Assembly: GCA_030849805.1 (NCBI GenBank)
Contig: JASANZ010002258.1
Location: 1-64,000, forward strand
Direction: 5' to 3'
Length of the DNA stretch: 64,000 bases
Source: Sergeia podlipaevii
Lineage: Eukaryota; Euglenozoa; Kinetoplastea; Trypanosomatida; Trypanosomatidae
The stretch's first letter is position 1; each line of letters starts with the position of its first letter. The notes under the pieces were generated by a model. It had not been told where the DNA came from, did no database searches, and saw only the letters and a list, made by a program, of their open reading frames with translations. This document shows, in pieces, positions 19,095 through 29,900 of the stretch. The position numbers were made by a program, and so were the translations under genes.

Positions 19095-19979
19095 CTACAC
19101 AGTCTTCTCACTGTGGCGGTGAAACGGGTCAGGGATGAGATACTCAAGCAGCTTCTGAGTAGCAGGAATACAAGCGAGGAAGCACAAGAAGTATCCCAAA
19201 AACTTGAACACGACGAACCCCATCTGTCGGTAGTGTACGTGGCCAATAAAGCTCCCCTCTTCGGCGTACGGATTCACCTCCCTTGAGGGATTAAGGACGA
19301 GCTTTCCTTCGTCTACTCGGGTAAACCCGGCTGAGAACCCTAGCATGGGTGTCCCACTGAAGTATAAAAAACTGCCAGTATTGTCGCCATGCTCATCGAG
19401 AACCGATACCATGGTAAAGTGAATAAGAAACGGAATGCTCACGTCAATTCCTTTGCCAAGATGAATGACGTAGGGAACATGCGAAAGCACCACCTTTGGT
19501 GAGATCCAACCAACTTGCAGTCGAATGAGTGCCTCCACCTTGATGCCAGTGCTTGAACGAAGATGACACCGATAGCGTACGCGTGCCATGTTTCCTCCGG
19601 AATCACGAATGGTGAGCTGAGCATTAGGATTCATGCGGTCCTTTGACCCTGCAGTCAAGTTAGGGTCAATTGCTAAGAAGAAACCGGACACCGCGACAGG
19701 ACCCTCAAAGCAATCTGTACTGGAGAACGTACGCCGCGTGCCAAACGCTGGGTGGTCAGTCGATAGCAGCCGCTTTCGTGTGTTCGGTGGGGTAACAGAG
19801 CCCTGCTTGAGCCCAAAAACAGGATGTCGAGTGCTGAGAGGGATGTAGCCCGGTATCTCGCTGCGCGGTGGACGTCGTGATGCCGCCACTTTGCCTGGAT
19901 TCACGCTTGCAATATGATTGCGAGAAGCAGCAACGCCTGGCAACCGAATCTGTGGGTGTAGTGATAGCAAACGCCTCAT
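19095..19979 (-). CDS. Hypothetical protein with C-terminal membrane segment, probably mitochondrial
   Basis: A 294-aa protein from the ATG at 19979. The first 90 residues are Arg/Ser/Pro-rich and almost free of acids (MRRLLSLHPQIRLPG...), a long presequence-like region. The central part is beta-rich (about 95-245: VAVSGFFLAIDPNL, RVRYRCHLRSSTG, PFLIHFTMVSVLDEHG) and may form a beta-sandwich. One TM helix follows near the end (FVVFKFLGYFLCFLACIPA), then a short polar tail. No family recognised. An inner-membrane protein with a matrix domain or a respiratory-complex subunit is possible. Confidence 0.78.
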   Translation of the reverse strand: MRRLLSLHPQIRLPGVAASRNHIASVNPGKVAASRRPPRSEIPGYIPLSTRHPVFGLKQGSVTPPNTRKRLLSTDHPAFGTRRTFSSTDCFEGPVAVSGFFLAIDPNLTAGSKDRMNPNAQLTIRDSGGNMARVRYRCHLRSSTGIKVEALIRLQVGWISPKVVLSHVPYVIHLGKGIDVSIPFLIHFTMVSVLDEHGDNTGSFLYFSGTPMLGFSAGFTRVDEGKLVLNPSREVNPYAEEGSFIGHVHYRQMGFVVFKFLGYFLCFLACIPATQKLLEYLIPDPFHRHSEKTV

Positions 19980-20492
19980 GTAGGCAAGAAGCTAATGTGT
20001 ACACAATTGGTACCTTGAGCGTCTCTATTTGAAAGAAGACTTGTTGTAGTCCTCTTATTGTTGGTATGACTAGATGTGTCTAGCAAATCAACAAGCAGGA
20101 CTGGTGCCAAGCACGCGCAACGGCTACTACCAATAGGAGAAAAACAAAAATGATATAATCCAAAAATCAAGAAAAAAAAAAAAGATAGAAAAAAATGGCA
20201 ACAATACTACAAATGTATTTCGTAATAAAAGATGAGAAAGCAATAGTAGTAAATTTTTGAGGTGTGGCATGTGCAAACGCAGTCATTCGCTCGCGCACAT
20301 GCTCACTATGGAAGGGAGAAACACAAGGAAATCCGCTAATATCATGAGGATTTGATAAGATTTGAATTCACACACAAAAAAAGGTAACAAAGAAATGGAG
20401 AATCATTGTCATCATCTGAGTAGAGGACGAAGTTTACGGTACACCAGTCATGCCGCTACAATGGCGACTCTACCATACAAGTGCTCATGACC
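19980..20492. other. Intergenic spacer, no gene seen
   Basis: AT-rich with an A12 run near 20171-20182. No coding frame of note. Confidence 0.62.
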
Positions 20493-21767
20493 CTACTGCT
20501 GAAGGGGACGATCAAAGCAGCGCGCAAGGTTCTCCCTGATAGATGCAGATGGTGGTGGAAGTGTGGGTGAAGCCGGTAGGGCCGCGATAGCCTCCGCGTA
20601 CTTGGTGTTAAGAAGGTCAGCTGCCGCCATGGCCTGCGTCGCAGATATCATAAGGGTGTCATAAATATGTTTCACCGCAGAATTTGATTCGTCAAGAGAA
20701 TTTGGTGCGTGAAGGCACAACGCCAGTCCAAGAATACCAAATGCTGTTACGTGGCTTGGCAGACGTAGGAACTCCACGTGAGTAACCACCTCTTGCAGAA
20801 GAATATCGCAGAGGGAGAGGAAGCTGCTGTTAATAGAGCGTAGTAGAGTATAGGAGCCGCGCTCCACAAAAATTGAGCTCACGCGAATCGCAGTGGATGC
20901 AAGGTAAAGCCGAATCTGGCCGTCGGCATCGCCAGCGAGTTCACCAACAATGGAGTCAAGTGACTTCCGCCGAGCTAGCACAACGCTCTTCCCGTAGAGC
21001 TGAAAAACATCCATCGAAGACGTGTGTGGCATGCGTGCTGCCTGGCACAGACAGGGCAGACTGTCCTTCAAAGTACTCGTAACATCCAGCACTAGCTCTG
21101 ACCAAGATTGTCGGTTATCCTCACCTACAATGAGAAGTGCTACACTCTGGTGATTGCCATTACGAGTGCTCTCAGCGACTGGCAGGTGTTGCACCAGCTT
21201 CTCCGTGCTCAACATGTGTATCTGCAAATAGAGATGATTGAGCACCGTTGTGTGAGGAAGACGCCACTTGAAAAAGCTGAGAATACTCTCCTCCATACCA
21301 AGCACCTCAGCAGCGGTGTACGCGTGATCGCATACGTCGACGATTTTTCGCAGTTGTGGTAAGTCGCCATCCATTTCTTCAAACTTGGCAGCAATCCAGA
21401 GAGAAGTGATAGCGGCAAGCTGGCAGCGATCGACCTTGAGATTTTGCAGGTTGTTGATCAGATACGCATCCGAGAGCTGAATGGAAAGACAAAGAGTACT
21501 GCTTTTGAGATCAAAAGCAGAGCATACGTCACGTAACCAGCGCGTGATGATGCGCCGATTCTTGAAGCTATATATAGAGCCCTTGAGCACGCTTATGTCG
21601 CTGAGCGGTGGAACCTCCTTCTCCTTCATCCCGATAAATATAGTGACGGGGTCTTCGTCATCAGTGGCTCCAGGATGAGCACGATAGTCAATGGCACATG
21701 GAGGACCAAATTGCTTCTTAATCGAATCGAGTGTGAGTGTCGTCCGAATGTTGAGATTCGCCGTCAT
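20493..21767 (-). CDS. Cyclin (mitotic B-type-like)
   Basis: A 424-aa protein from the ATG at 21767 (MTANLNIRTTLTL); the upstream extension is hydrophobic spacer translation. The cyclin box lies at about residues 70-180: NRRIITRWLRDVCSAFDL, LCLSIQLSDAYLI, VDRCQLAAITSLWIAAKFEE (the cyclin-box Lys/Glu pair), then AAEVLGMEESILSFFKWRL and a second-fold start TVLNHLYLQIHML. The second half is helical, with a probable second cyclin fold (about 300-390: LASTAIRVSSIF, LPSHVTAFGILGLALCLH). It should partner a CDC2-related kinase (CRK). No N-terminal destruction box (RxxL) is obvious. Confidence 0.88.
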   Translation of the reverse strand: MTANLNIRTTLTLDSIKKQFGPPCAIDYRAHPGATDDEDPVTIFIGMKEKEVPPLSDISVLKGSIYSFKNRRIITRWLRDVCSAFDLKSSTLCLSIQLSDAYLINNLQNLKVDRCQLAAITSLWIAAKFEEMDGDLPQLRKIVDVCDHAYTAAEVLGMEESILSFFKWRLPHTTVLNHLYLQIHMLSTEKLVQHLPVAESTRNGNHQSVALLIVGEDNRQSWSELVLDVTSTLKDSLPCLCQAARMPHTSSMDVFQLYGKSVVLARRKSLDSIVGELAGDADGQIRLYLASTAIRVSSIFVERGSYTLLRSINSSFLSLCDILLQEVVTHVEFLRLPSHVTAFGILGLALCLHAPNSLDESNSAVKHIYDTLMISATQAMAAADLLNTKYAEAIAALPASPTLPPPSASIRENLARCFDRPLQQ

Positions 21768-23866
21768 GATGCTGGAGATAGATAAAAATAATAATAGTAG
21801 CAAAACGTTCAGCGTATACAACTATTCACCAAGACGCCTTCACTATTGTTCTCTTGTTGTTTTGCAATACAAAAATAGCGTCCCTTTGTATATATAACGC
21901 TATCAAGATAATCAAGATAAATGAATACTTAGGCAAAAGAAAACACAAAAAAAAAATCTATGTGCTTTGGAATAACTGGCACACGGTCTTTTTTTTTTTT
22001 CTTTTCCTTCGAAACGGCAAATGAAAATGAAGAAGAGGGGGAGAAGCAAAGAATAAAAGGAAAAATCATAAATATGGACTTCAAAGAAAAACAAATGGTT
22101 CGACTGGTGGCTGAATAGTGGCTGGGAGCTTGATATGTTACGCAGTATGTTGAGCAAACAAGAAAACAATGTAGATCGATACCCCTATAGAACGGCAGGA
22201 TGAAACCTACCCTGCAGCGTTTCACAAACGTGGCTGGCGTATATGTGTGTATAGCAAAGTAAAGCAATCAGAACGGTGCTTCCATTGTTGCCTTGGGTAT
22301 CTGACTGAAGCAGGAAGTTTTCTGGCTTAGATGTCATAGCAAATGTAATGGTAGTGTCCGCTTCCTACGACGAGATAAATTGTCCGGGTGCGATTGTGTG
22401 TACTCTTTGAAGACTAGCGGTCCTTGCAAAGAACAGCCAATGGGGAAAAGAGAAAGTTGAAGACGAACCTTTAGTTGTTGGCAAGCGATATTCGTGTTCT
22501 TTCATCTGATAAAAGAAACAAGAAAAAAAAATGTCCTTTAGCACGCGCATGTAGCTTTAACGTATATATTTAATTATTTAAAAACAGAATATGTGAAATG
22601 AATGACTATATAACGATGTATACTAAATAAATAAAAACTGAAAGAAAATGTGTTCTAGAATCTACAAAGGTTATTGTTTTTTTTTAGAAAAACAACAGCT
22701 GTAAAGGTCCTACGATGGTTCAGCGTACCTTTCGTCGTAATAAAGAAAAGAAATCTCTAGCATTCGTCTTATCACGTCCGGGACACTCCAAGCTGCAAGC
22801 ATCGGACTGGACTGAAGCGGTAACACTAGTAACGGGGAACAGCCAACGCTGTCTCGTTGTTGCTTGGTGCATATCAACAAACAACGTTTTAAAACGCCAT
22901 GATCCATAAAATGGGGAAAAAAACGAGTTCACAATTATAATGCAGAGGTTGAGAGAAGAAAGGAAGTGCTATAGTTCATTCCAGTAGATATGTTCACGTG
23001 CGTATGCGCGTGTGGTTATCTAGAAGTAGGTAGTGTCTAAACTCGCCCTGGTCCACAAAACAAAACAAGAAATATATATGAGAAACGCAAGAGCACATGA
23101 TGAGCTATGAGTCCTCGTAGCCAGTTGCCTACGCGAGAAGATTCAGAGCCTCAGTCCCACGCTGCTGCGAACCAGTATCACTTCCCACTGCTGCATTCTT
23201 GTCATTGAAAGCATGTGATGAGCTAGGGATCCCTTTCGTGGGCTGTAGTTCTATCAAGCGATGCTACTCATACATACGATGAGATGAATGATGGACTTGT
23301 AGGTGACTCTCTACACGGTTTCTCAGTATATATATATTTTTCTGCTTGCTCGTGTATCTGATGGGGCTCTGAGTGCGTTCTTGCTACTCACGTACAAGAA
23401 TAAAGAGACTCCTTTGACTGCACCGCCAACGAAAACAAAAGTTGGCTTTTGCTCGGCAAGCCTCAGCTCCCTCTGTCCATTGTTGTTGTTGTTGTTGTTG
23501 CTATTGATGGTGTTTGAACCTTCAAGCGTCATAGTAAAATAATATGTTAAGAGACACCAACTGCCTAGTTGTTGTTCTCTTTCCCCTCCCTTTTCCCCTC
23601 TCCATCCATTCCCCTCTTACATTTTTCTTTTCATTTGTAAACGTCATCTTATTGCCCCTTCACTACCCTCGTTAAGTCGATACTTGCACGGCGGTGGGGA
23701 TGATGTGGTAGAAAACAATGCAAGACCTCGAGAAAGCACTGTAATCATTCCCTATATCCTCGACAAAACAAAAAAAAATGTACATGCACGGGGACTATCA
23801 CTTATAAATTCCACAGCGCGCAGTAAAGTAAAGAAAATTGTTGTGTCAGTAGACCATCATACCACC
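21768..23866. other. Long (2.1 kb) non-coding stretch between cyclin and RGG-protein genes
   Basis: This is the 3' UTR of the RGG/UBM protein gene plus the 5' UTR of the cyclin. It has poly-A/T runs, two ATGATGA/GTGATGA GAGCT-like motifs about 117 nt apart (near 23097 and 23214), a GTT run near 23480-23500, and purine/pyrimidine-skewed patches near 23580-23640. No frame on either strand looks coding. Small ncRNAs cannot be ruled out by eye. Confidence 0.6.
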
Positions 23867-24694
23867 CTAGTTGTTGCGGTAGCTGTCGAGCTGAGCGTCA
23901 AGCTGGTCACGGGTGAGCGCAGGATCGCGCGCACGGCCGGAGCCACGACCGCCGTTGCGGCCACCCTGCTGGTGCTGGTTCTGCTTGTTATTGTTGATGC
24001 TGTTGTTGCGGCTGCTGTTGCTGTTGCGGTTGTTACCATTGTTATTGCGGTTGTTACCATTGTTGTTGTTGTTGTTGCTCCGGTAGTTACCGTTGTTGTT
24101 GCTCCGGTTGCTGTTGTTGTTGTTGTTGTCCTTTCCGGATCCTCCGCGGCGTCCACGGCGGCTACCACCGTCGCGTCCAGAGTCGTTGTTGCGAGGTCCA
24201 TCACCACGGCGGCTCTCACGCATGCGGAGACGACGGCGACGGGAAAGTCCGAAGCTGCGGGCTCCACCACGCATCACATCAACTTCACGTCCGTTGAAAC
24301 GGTCTCCGCCACCAATGCGACGACGCTCGCCACCGCGACGGCCACGGCCACTACGCTCCTCAAAGAAGCGCTCACGGCGCATCTCGCGGTCAAAATCATC
24401 GTCACGGCGGAAGCGGTCCCTCGCACCACGGCGGAAAATTCCGCGATCGCTGAAACGACGAGGAGCGCGACCACCCTCACGAGTGATGCGCACGACACGG
24501 CGGATCTGCGTACCGCCACGGCCAAAGCCCTCCACGCGGGTCCGGCGCTCGCTCACCATGAAGCGGCGGGGTGCGACTTCGTCATCGTTCCCAGAGCGGC
24601 GTTTGTCGCGAGCATCTGCGAGAGCCGACACACGGCGCTTGTTACGGTCGTAAAGGCCGCGAAGGCGGCGGCGTTCATGATCGTCACGAGGCAT
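23867..24694 (-). CDS. RGG/Asn-rich RNA-binding protein with C-terminal UAP56-binding motif (ALYREF/FoP-like)
   Basis: A 275-aa protein from the ATG at 24694 (MPRDDHERRRLRGLYDR). The N-terminus is very basic. Many RGG/RG repeats follow (GFGRGG, SGRGRRGGERRRIGGG, SRRGRRGGSG), then an Asn-rich stretch (about 185-245) encoded by a GTT-rich repeat, then GGRNGGRGSGRARDP. The C-terminus ALTRDQLDAQLDSYRNN matches the LDxxLDxY UAP56-binding motif of ALYREF, FoP/CHTOP and similar mRNA-export adaptors. There is no RRM, so it resembles CHTOP/UIF more than ALYREF. Likely role: an adaptor between mRNA and the Sub2/UAP56 helicase in the nucleus, with arginine methylation likely. Composition is biased, but the C-terminal motif argues for a real gene. 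Confidence 0.82.
   Translation of the reverse strand: MPRDDHERRRLRGLYDRNKRRVSALADARDKRRSGNDDEVAPRRFMVSERRTRVEGFGRGGTQIRRVVRITREGGRAPRRFSDRGIFRRGARDRFRRDDDFDREMRRERFFEERSGRGRRGGERRRIGGGDRFNGREVDVMRGGARSFGLSRRRRLRMRESRRGDGPRNNDSGRDGGSRRGRRGGSGKDNNNNNSNRSNNNGNYRSNNNNNNGNNRNNNGNNRNSNSSRNNSINNNKQNQHQQGGRNGGRGSGRARDPALTRDQLDAQLDSYRNN
23994..24130. repeat. Imperfect GTT trinucleotide repeat encoding poly-Asn
   Basis: Repeated GTT/GTTATT/GCGGTT units on the plus strand read as Asn runs with scattered Arg and Ser on the minus strand. A site prone to slippage. Confidence 0.85.
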
Positions 24695-25874
24695 GATAAT
24701 AAAGGAATATGTAACCAAAAAAAGAAAGGCGGTTAACTGACACAGAAGTGTATGTGTACAACCTAGTCTAAGTGTGTACGTGTATAGTTCTACTTATACT
24801 GGGGAAAGAGGCAGAAAAACTTCAAAGAAAACAACGAAAGAAAGAGAAAATAGATGCATGTGAGTTCACACATAAAAAGAAAGAAGCTACAATAAATAAA
24901 AAATGGAGGCTGTAGCGATTGAAACTCGCTAATTTTCAAAAGATAAATCAACAACAGACCGCGCGACATAATTCTTTTTTGGCTGATGCAGTGAAATAGA
25001 CACATAAATAAAAACACGTTAATAAATTGGCAAACGGGAAATATACATATATCAAAGCGGTCTCTAGATAGTCGTAGTGATTCAACGACAATTTTATTAC
25101 AAACTGCCACTTGAATATCATACGCACACGCAGAGAAAAACACATACATCCTACCGCAGCACTGCATATCTTGCCTCCAGTTGATTGTTTTGGTTAACCG
25201 GTACAAAACCTACATGCAGGCAGGGTGACAAGTGCCCCTATATAGCACATTTGAATACACAAACAGATTTTTTTCCGGTGCTGCATAAGCACATTGTAGA
25301 AAGTTCCTTTATAAAATAATGAAAAATATACCAACAGCGATTAAACGCTGAGGTTTCTCTATTACTCTAAGTGGCAAGCTCCATCTTGATCTCAATGCCT
25401 GTAAACTTCGGCGTCGGCGAGTCTTATCTTCCAATTCTGAGTTGTCTGTGAATGCACTCTACAATGCCTAAGCACGTTGTATAAGTGTAAAATGTGAATG
25501 ATCCCCTTTATCGCTCCATCCCTCCCTAATTATTATAATTATTTAATTTTTTCTTTTGAGCCTAAATCATTCATAGCCGTATATAAAACCTCTCTAGTTC
25601 ATAGAGCGGGGAGACGATGGCCCCCTTTACTTCATCTTACAAGAAGCACACACACAGAGATGTATCATATATAGTACTTGCACCTGACAAGGCATACAAA
25701 ATGTAAGATGTAGACAGGCCAGCAATAGTAATTCACTCTGCTTTAATACTCTAAATATATAAAAAGAAATATCAATCCGTCACTTTCGCATTGAAAACAG
25801 AAATAAAATAAAAGCAAAAAAAAAAAAAGAAAAGAAAACAATATTGATGAGGGTGATGTCTATGTGTGGTCTCA
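24695..25874. other. Intergenic spacer, no gene seen
   Basis: About 1.2 kb of AT-rich sequence with A12 near 25819-25830 and many A/T runs. Open frames are low in complexity. Confidence 0.6.
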
Positions 25875-26261
25875 CTAATGCGTGACGTTGAGCGAACGCT
25901 GATCTAATTTGGCAAAAAAATCGTTCAACTCGGCTTGCCACTGCGCCGCGTCTTCCTCATGTCCCCTCGACGTGGCCGCCGCACTTCCGCTGCTTCCCCG
26001 AGGTCCCCTATTGGCTCCGCTCAGGTCAAGCAGAAACATACTGTCCTCTGATATCCCTTCCGTGGCACTTGTGCATATAGAAGGAGATCTTGAAGGTCGT
26101 AGCACACCTAAACAGCACGGGTCTAGCGCAGGGGGCTGCAGCTCCCGTGGTGGGGTCAGTAAACTCGTACTGGCACGAAGCCCAGCAGACTCATCCTCCC
26201 CCTCCTCGTAGAATCGAGGTCGCTTGGTAGGACGGCGGAGGTTTTTGCTGGGTGACCGCAT
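25875..26261 (-). CDS. Small basic/disordered protein with C-terminal PIP box (putative PCNA partner)
   Basis: A 128-aa protein from the ATG at 26261. The N-terminus MRSPSKNLRRPTKRPRFYEE contains a likely nuclear localisation signal. The middle is Ser/Pro/Gly-rich and disordered. Near the C-terminus WQAELNDFFAKLDQ carries QAELNDFF at 109-116, an exact QxxLxxFF PCNA-interacting motif, followed by a short basic/polar tail. Size and layout recall small PCNA-binding proteins, but no other family signature exists. Third positions and composition are unlike the AT-rich surroundings, which supports a real gene. Function inferred only from the motif. Confidence 0.68.
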   Translation of the reverse strand: MRSPSKNLRRPTKRPRFYEEGEDESAGLRASTSLLTPPRELQPPALDPCCLGVLRPSRSPSICTSATEGISEDSMFLLDLSGANRGPRGSSGSAAATSRGHEEDAAQWQAELNDFFAKLDQRSLNVTH

Positions 26262-26977
26262 GGTCTAGATATGATAGCAATGGTGCACCCTTGCAGTTGA
26301 AGTTTTTTTTTTTCAGATTTGACCAAAATCAAAAAAAAAAAGTTGATTGCTTCTATGAAAATAAACAGTAGAAAAAATTGGTTTGCGTAACCACAAATAG
26401 AGTTTTGTATATGCTTTGAAGTAAAATAGTGCTAAATATAACTATATATGTGTGAGGTGAATGTACGTATCGATGTACTAAGTGCTCTGAAAACGATCAA
26501 GTGTGGTTTGAATGTATAAGTAGTAAAGTGATATTATTTGGAAAAAAAAAAAGTGATTCTATGTGAACAAAAAATGTTCAGATGCTAACCGCACTACACC
26601 TTAAAAAGAAAAACTGCCAATCAAAGATTTGAAAAAAAAAAAAGAAGATGCAAATCGAAAGCTGCGCTGAAACAAAGTAAAATGCTGACGCCAATGCAGT
26701 TTGGCCATAAGGCATTTGCTTCTTATTCTTAAAGAAGAATAAGCTCCATACTGGAAGGCATGTAATGTGATGCCATCATTGCGCCATCTATTCATTGTTT
26801 TCGTTGCTGTTTTGCATAAGCCGCTGCTAAAGAAAGATTCTTCTTCACTTGTCTGTCCATAGATTTGTATAACATTTCCATAGTAAATTTACATTAAGAA
26901 CATGTGTTGTGTATGTCCCTGCCTATGCGTGCACGCGGCCCCATGATTGTGAGCTCACCATGCTACACTGCTCACAC
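26262..26977. other. Intergenic spacer with splice-like tracts
   Basis: AT-rich. The plus-strand A-run near 26330-26341 is a coding-strand T tract just upstream of the PIP-box gene. Further A-runs lie near 26540-26551 and 26631-26643. No gene seen. Confidence 0.6.
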
Positions 26978-29900
26978 TTACTTAGCGTGAAGGCCATAGA
27001 TCTTGCTAGCAAATGCTCGGCCGCTGCGCACACAAGTTATCAAAGCAGGACTGCCATTCACTGTGCACACACACAGGCAGGTACAACGATCGCTGAGCGT
27101 CACGTGGTTGATGGGCTCCTCTCGTTCCATGTTCACCAAGAAGATAGAGCCGTCCTTCATCGCTAGAAACAACGTACTAGCGGCTATGACAATGGAGTTG
27201 ACTCCGTAAGTTTGAACCGCGACGGAAACGCCATGCATGTCAATGCGTGTGAGCACAAATGTGGCACGTGAGGCAGATGTGATGTGATCCACATGGACCC
27301 GATACACGTTTCCGCAGATATCCAAGCATACTAGCATCCCGGTACTATCACACGCAGCAGCAACTATGCGTTCAGGATGCACGTACGACGTGCGCTCTGC
27401 CACTTTGGAAAGGGTCCATAGTCTGATGCACCCCTCCTCGCCCACTGTATACACGAAACTGCCACCTGAAAAGCAGGCATGGCAAATGCGGCCAGAGTGC
27501 CCATTGAACTGACAAATAAGACTTGCCTTCTCCACGTCATAGGCGAACATGCGACTGCGTCCAAGATAAAAGTATGTGACGCCGAGAAATCGCTCGTCGT
27601 CTGACTTAAAAAGCCGCACTTCAGCGTCCTCCACAGTCTCCTTGGGGAACCGCACGACAGATTCGGTAAGTGTGCTGAGTCGCTCAAAATGTATCGCAGT
27701 CTCCTTGGCGGGGACATATGCGACTGTGTCAGGCCCCAATGCCAGTGCCGCACGCACAGGACAGTCTATGCCATGCGATAGCTTATGCCCAGTCGTGAGT
27801 GAATATGTCTGCACCTGCTGCCTCGCGTCAAGTGTCACGAGAAACGTGCTAGACGCGTTGGTGGAAACAGAGTCGAGTGCGTACTCAGACACCTTGGCGT
27901 TGCGCAGCCAGTCGGTAGAGAGGACTCCCACATGTGCCTGATGAAGCGAGGGTATTGTTTGTACGAGGTTGAAAGCCTTGATGTCTCCACTGCTGCTAGC
28001 CGCAAAGAGGGTGTTGTCCTGCTCGTGGAGACACACAAAGACACCATCGCGCGCGGTAAAGGCGCCGATTGGGCGAGTTGTCTGAGCGTCCCATACCATC
28101 ACTCTGTCACCCGCGCTCGCGATCATGCGAGTGCTGTCCTCACTAAAGCAAAACTGTTCAATGTCTTGCCCAAAGGGTGTGCTGAGTGTTGTTGTGTGCG
28201 TGCCAGTCACCGTCTTCCACTGCTTCACCCCCTCTGCCTGCGCGGTCAACAGAAATGTGCCTGTAGGATCAAAAGCAAGATGGGTGATAGGAGTGAGCCC
28301 CGCCTGCAAGCGGTGCAGCAGCTCGCCATGCGAAGTCCACACCCACAGCGTACAACCTACGCTGGAAGCCAGCAGACGGCCATCCGCGTTGCTACCGATG
28401 GCCCGAATGGGGCCGTCGTGTGGAAGGCGCACCGACTCCTTAAGCTCCTCATTAAATAAAAACAAGTCATACACAGTCTTCAGGAGCACATGGTTGCCGC
28501 AGAAGATAGCATCACGTGTGGTGCTCGAGGAGGATAAAGAAGCGCTATCACTAAAGGGGAGGTCTTGCAGTACAATCTTCCGCGTCACATCAATTACGCA
28601 AAGCGTCTTGGAAAGTGTGCGGGTGGCAATGGCAGTGGTGCCAAATGAATTCAGCGTGCAGCCTCGAGTTGACGTCGTTGTCTCACCAAAAAGAAAGAAA
28701 GAGTCGCACTCAAAATCCCATATGAGCAGCTGCTCGTCTCCAATCACCATTACGCGCGTACCAGACGCCATGAGCGAGCCACGAATCCTCTGATTATTTT
28801 CAAAAGGCATCGTCAGGCGCGCAATGTCTGTGCAAGTCCTTGTGTCGTAGACAATGACGGTGTCGCTAGTGGTGGCCACAAAATGATCGCCGCGACCGTG
28901 GCAGTGCACACACACGCTATCGCCCTCCACAAGTGTGGCTGCACTGCTATCCTCCGAGCCAGTATTGAGCGGCTGCAGCACTGTATAAGGGCACGTACCA
29001 CCTGACAGACGGCTCACTGCATCCCTCGCTAGTGGGCTCCAACTGCGCTGCAACAGGGCTAGCTGAAAAAGACGTCCACGACAGCGCTGCACGTCGCGCA
29101 TAGCGGAGAGTAGCACCACATCATCTAACTCGCTGCTCCCTACACTTTCAAGTCCCTCGGTAACCTCCAACTCACTCAACAACTCGCGTGCTGCGACAAG
29201 ACGAAAATAGCCATCAATCACGTACGCCACGTTCCCTCGCCCCTTGCCCAGAACGTTGTCAAGTATAACTGTGTTCAGAAGTAGCTGCATAGACTGCACG
29301 AAGCTACCATTGTTCACCATCACACGCATCAGGTGCTTGAAAGAACTGGCTGCCTCTGGGCTGCGAGTGACAACGAGGCGGTGCAAGTGATTCTCCACGA
29401 GCACGCTCACACGGTCCAGGTCCTGCTCATAATGCCGCAGCACGATGTTGCGCACAGTACGATGTGGCAGGTGCGCAGTGGAATCAGGATACCACGCCAC
29501 AAGACCGCTGTCTGCAAGATGAAGCAACGTGGGAAGCGTGCTGTGCCGCGCGCAAGGGCCCAGTTCCTCACATATGTATAGCATCTCAGGCACCGGCAGG
29601 GGAGCCACGGCAAGGCATAAAAGAACATAACGCACCGCAACTGGATCGTTAAAAGCCTCCGCCGCTTGGCAGAGTAGCACAACCAGCTCCTCCACGGTGT
29701 CTGGGAGGCGTTGAGTAAGAAAATCAACTGTATCGTACTCGCTCGACACGGTGACTTTACTGTCAAGTAGATACTCTGTGTAGGATGCTGCGAGAAGTGG
29801 GTACAATACGGTACTAGCGCCTTCACGCTGAAGGAATGTGTTCTCGGGCACCTTGAGCGCATCGCGAGTCCTTACATCGCGCTCAAGACCTGGAAGTACA

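Noticed and set aside
22715..22909. Plus-strand frame starting MVQR, reminiscent of ribosomal L34
   Set aside because: Only the first residues match. The rest does not resemble L34 and the strand is wrong for this cluster.
23097..23370. C/D-box snoRNA pair suggested by two RTGATGA motifs
   Set aside because: No CTGA box D at suitable distance and no terminal stem by eye; kept only as part of a low-interest note.
23684..24736. Long plus-strand open frame, Val/Ala/Thr-rich
   Set aside because: It is the reverse of the RGG/Asn-rich gene, its composition follows from GTT/GCG repeats, and all other genes are on the minus strand.
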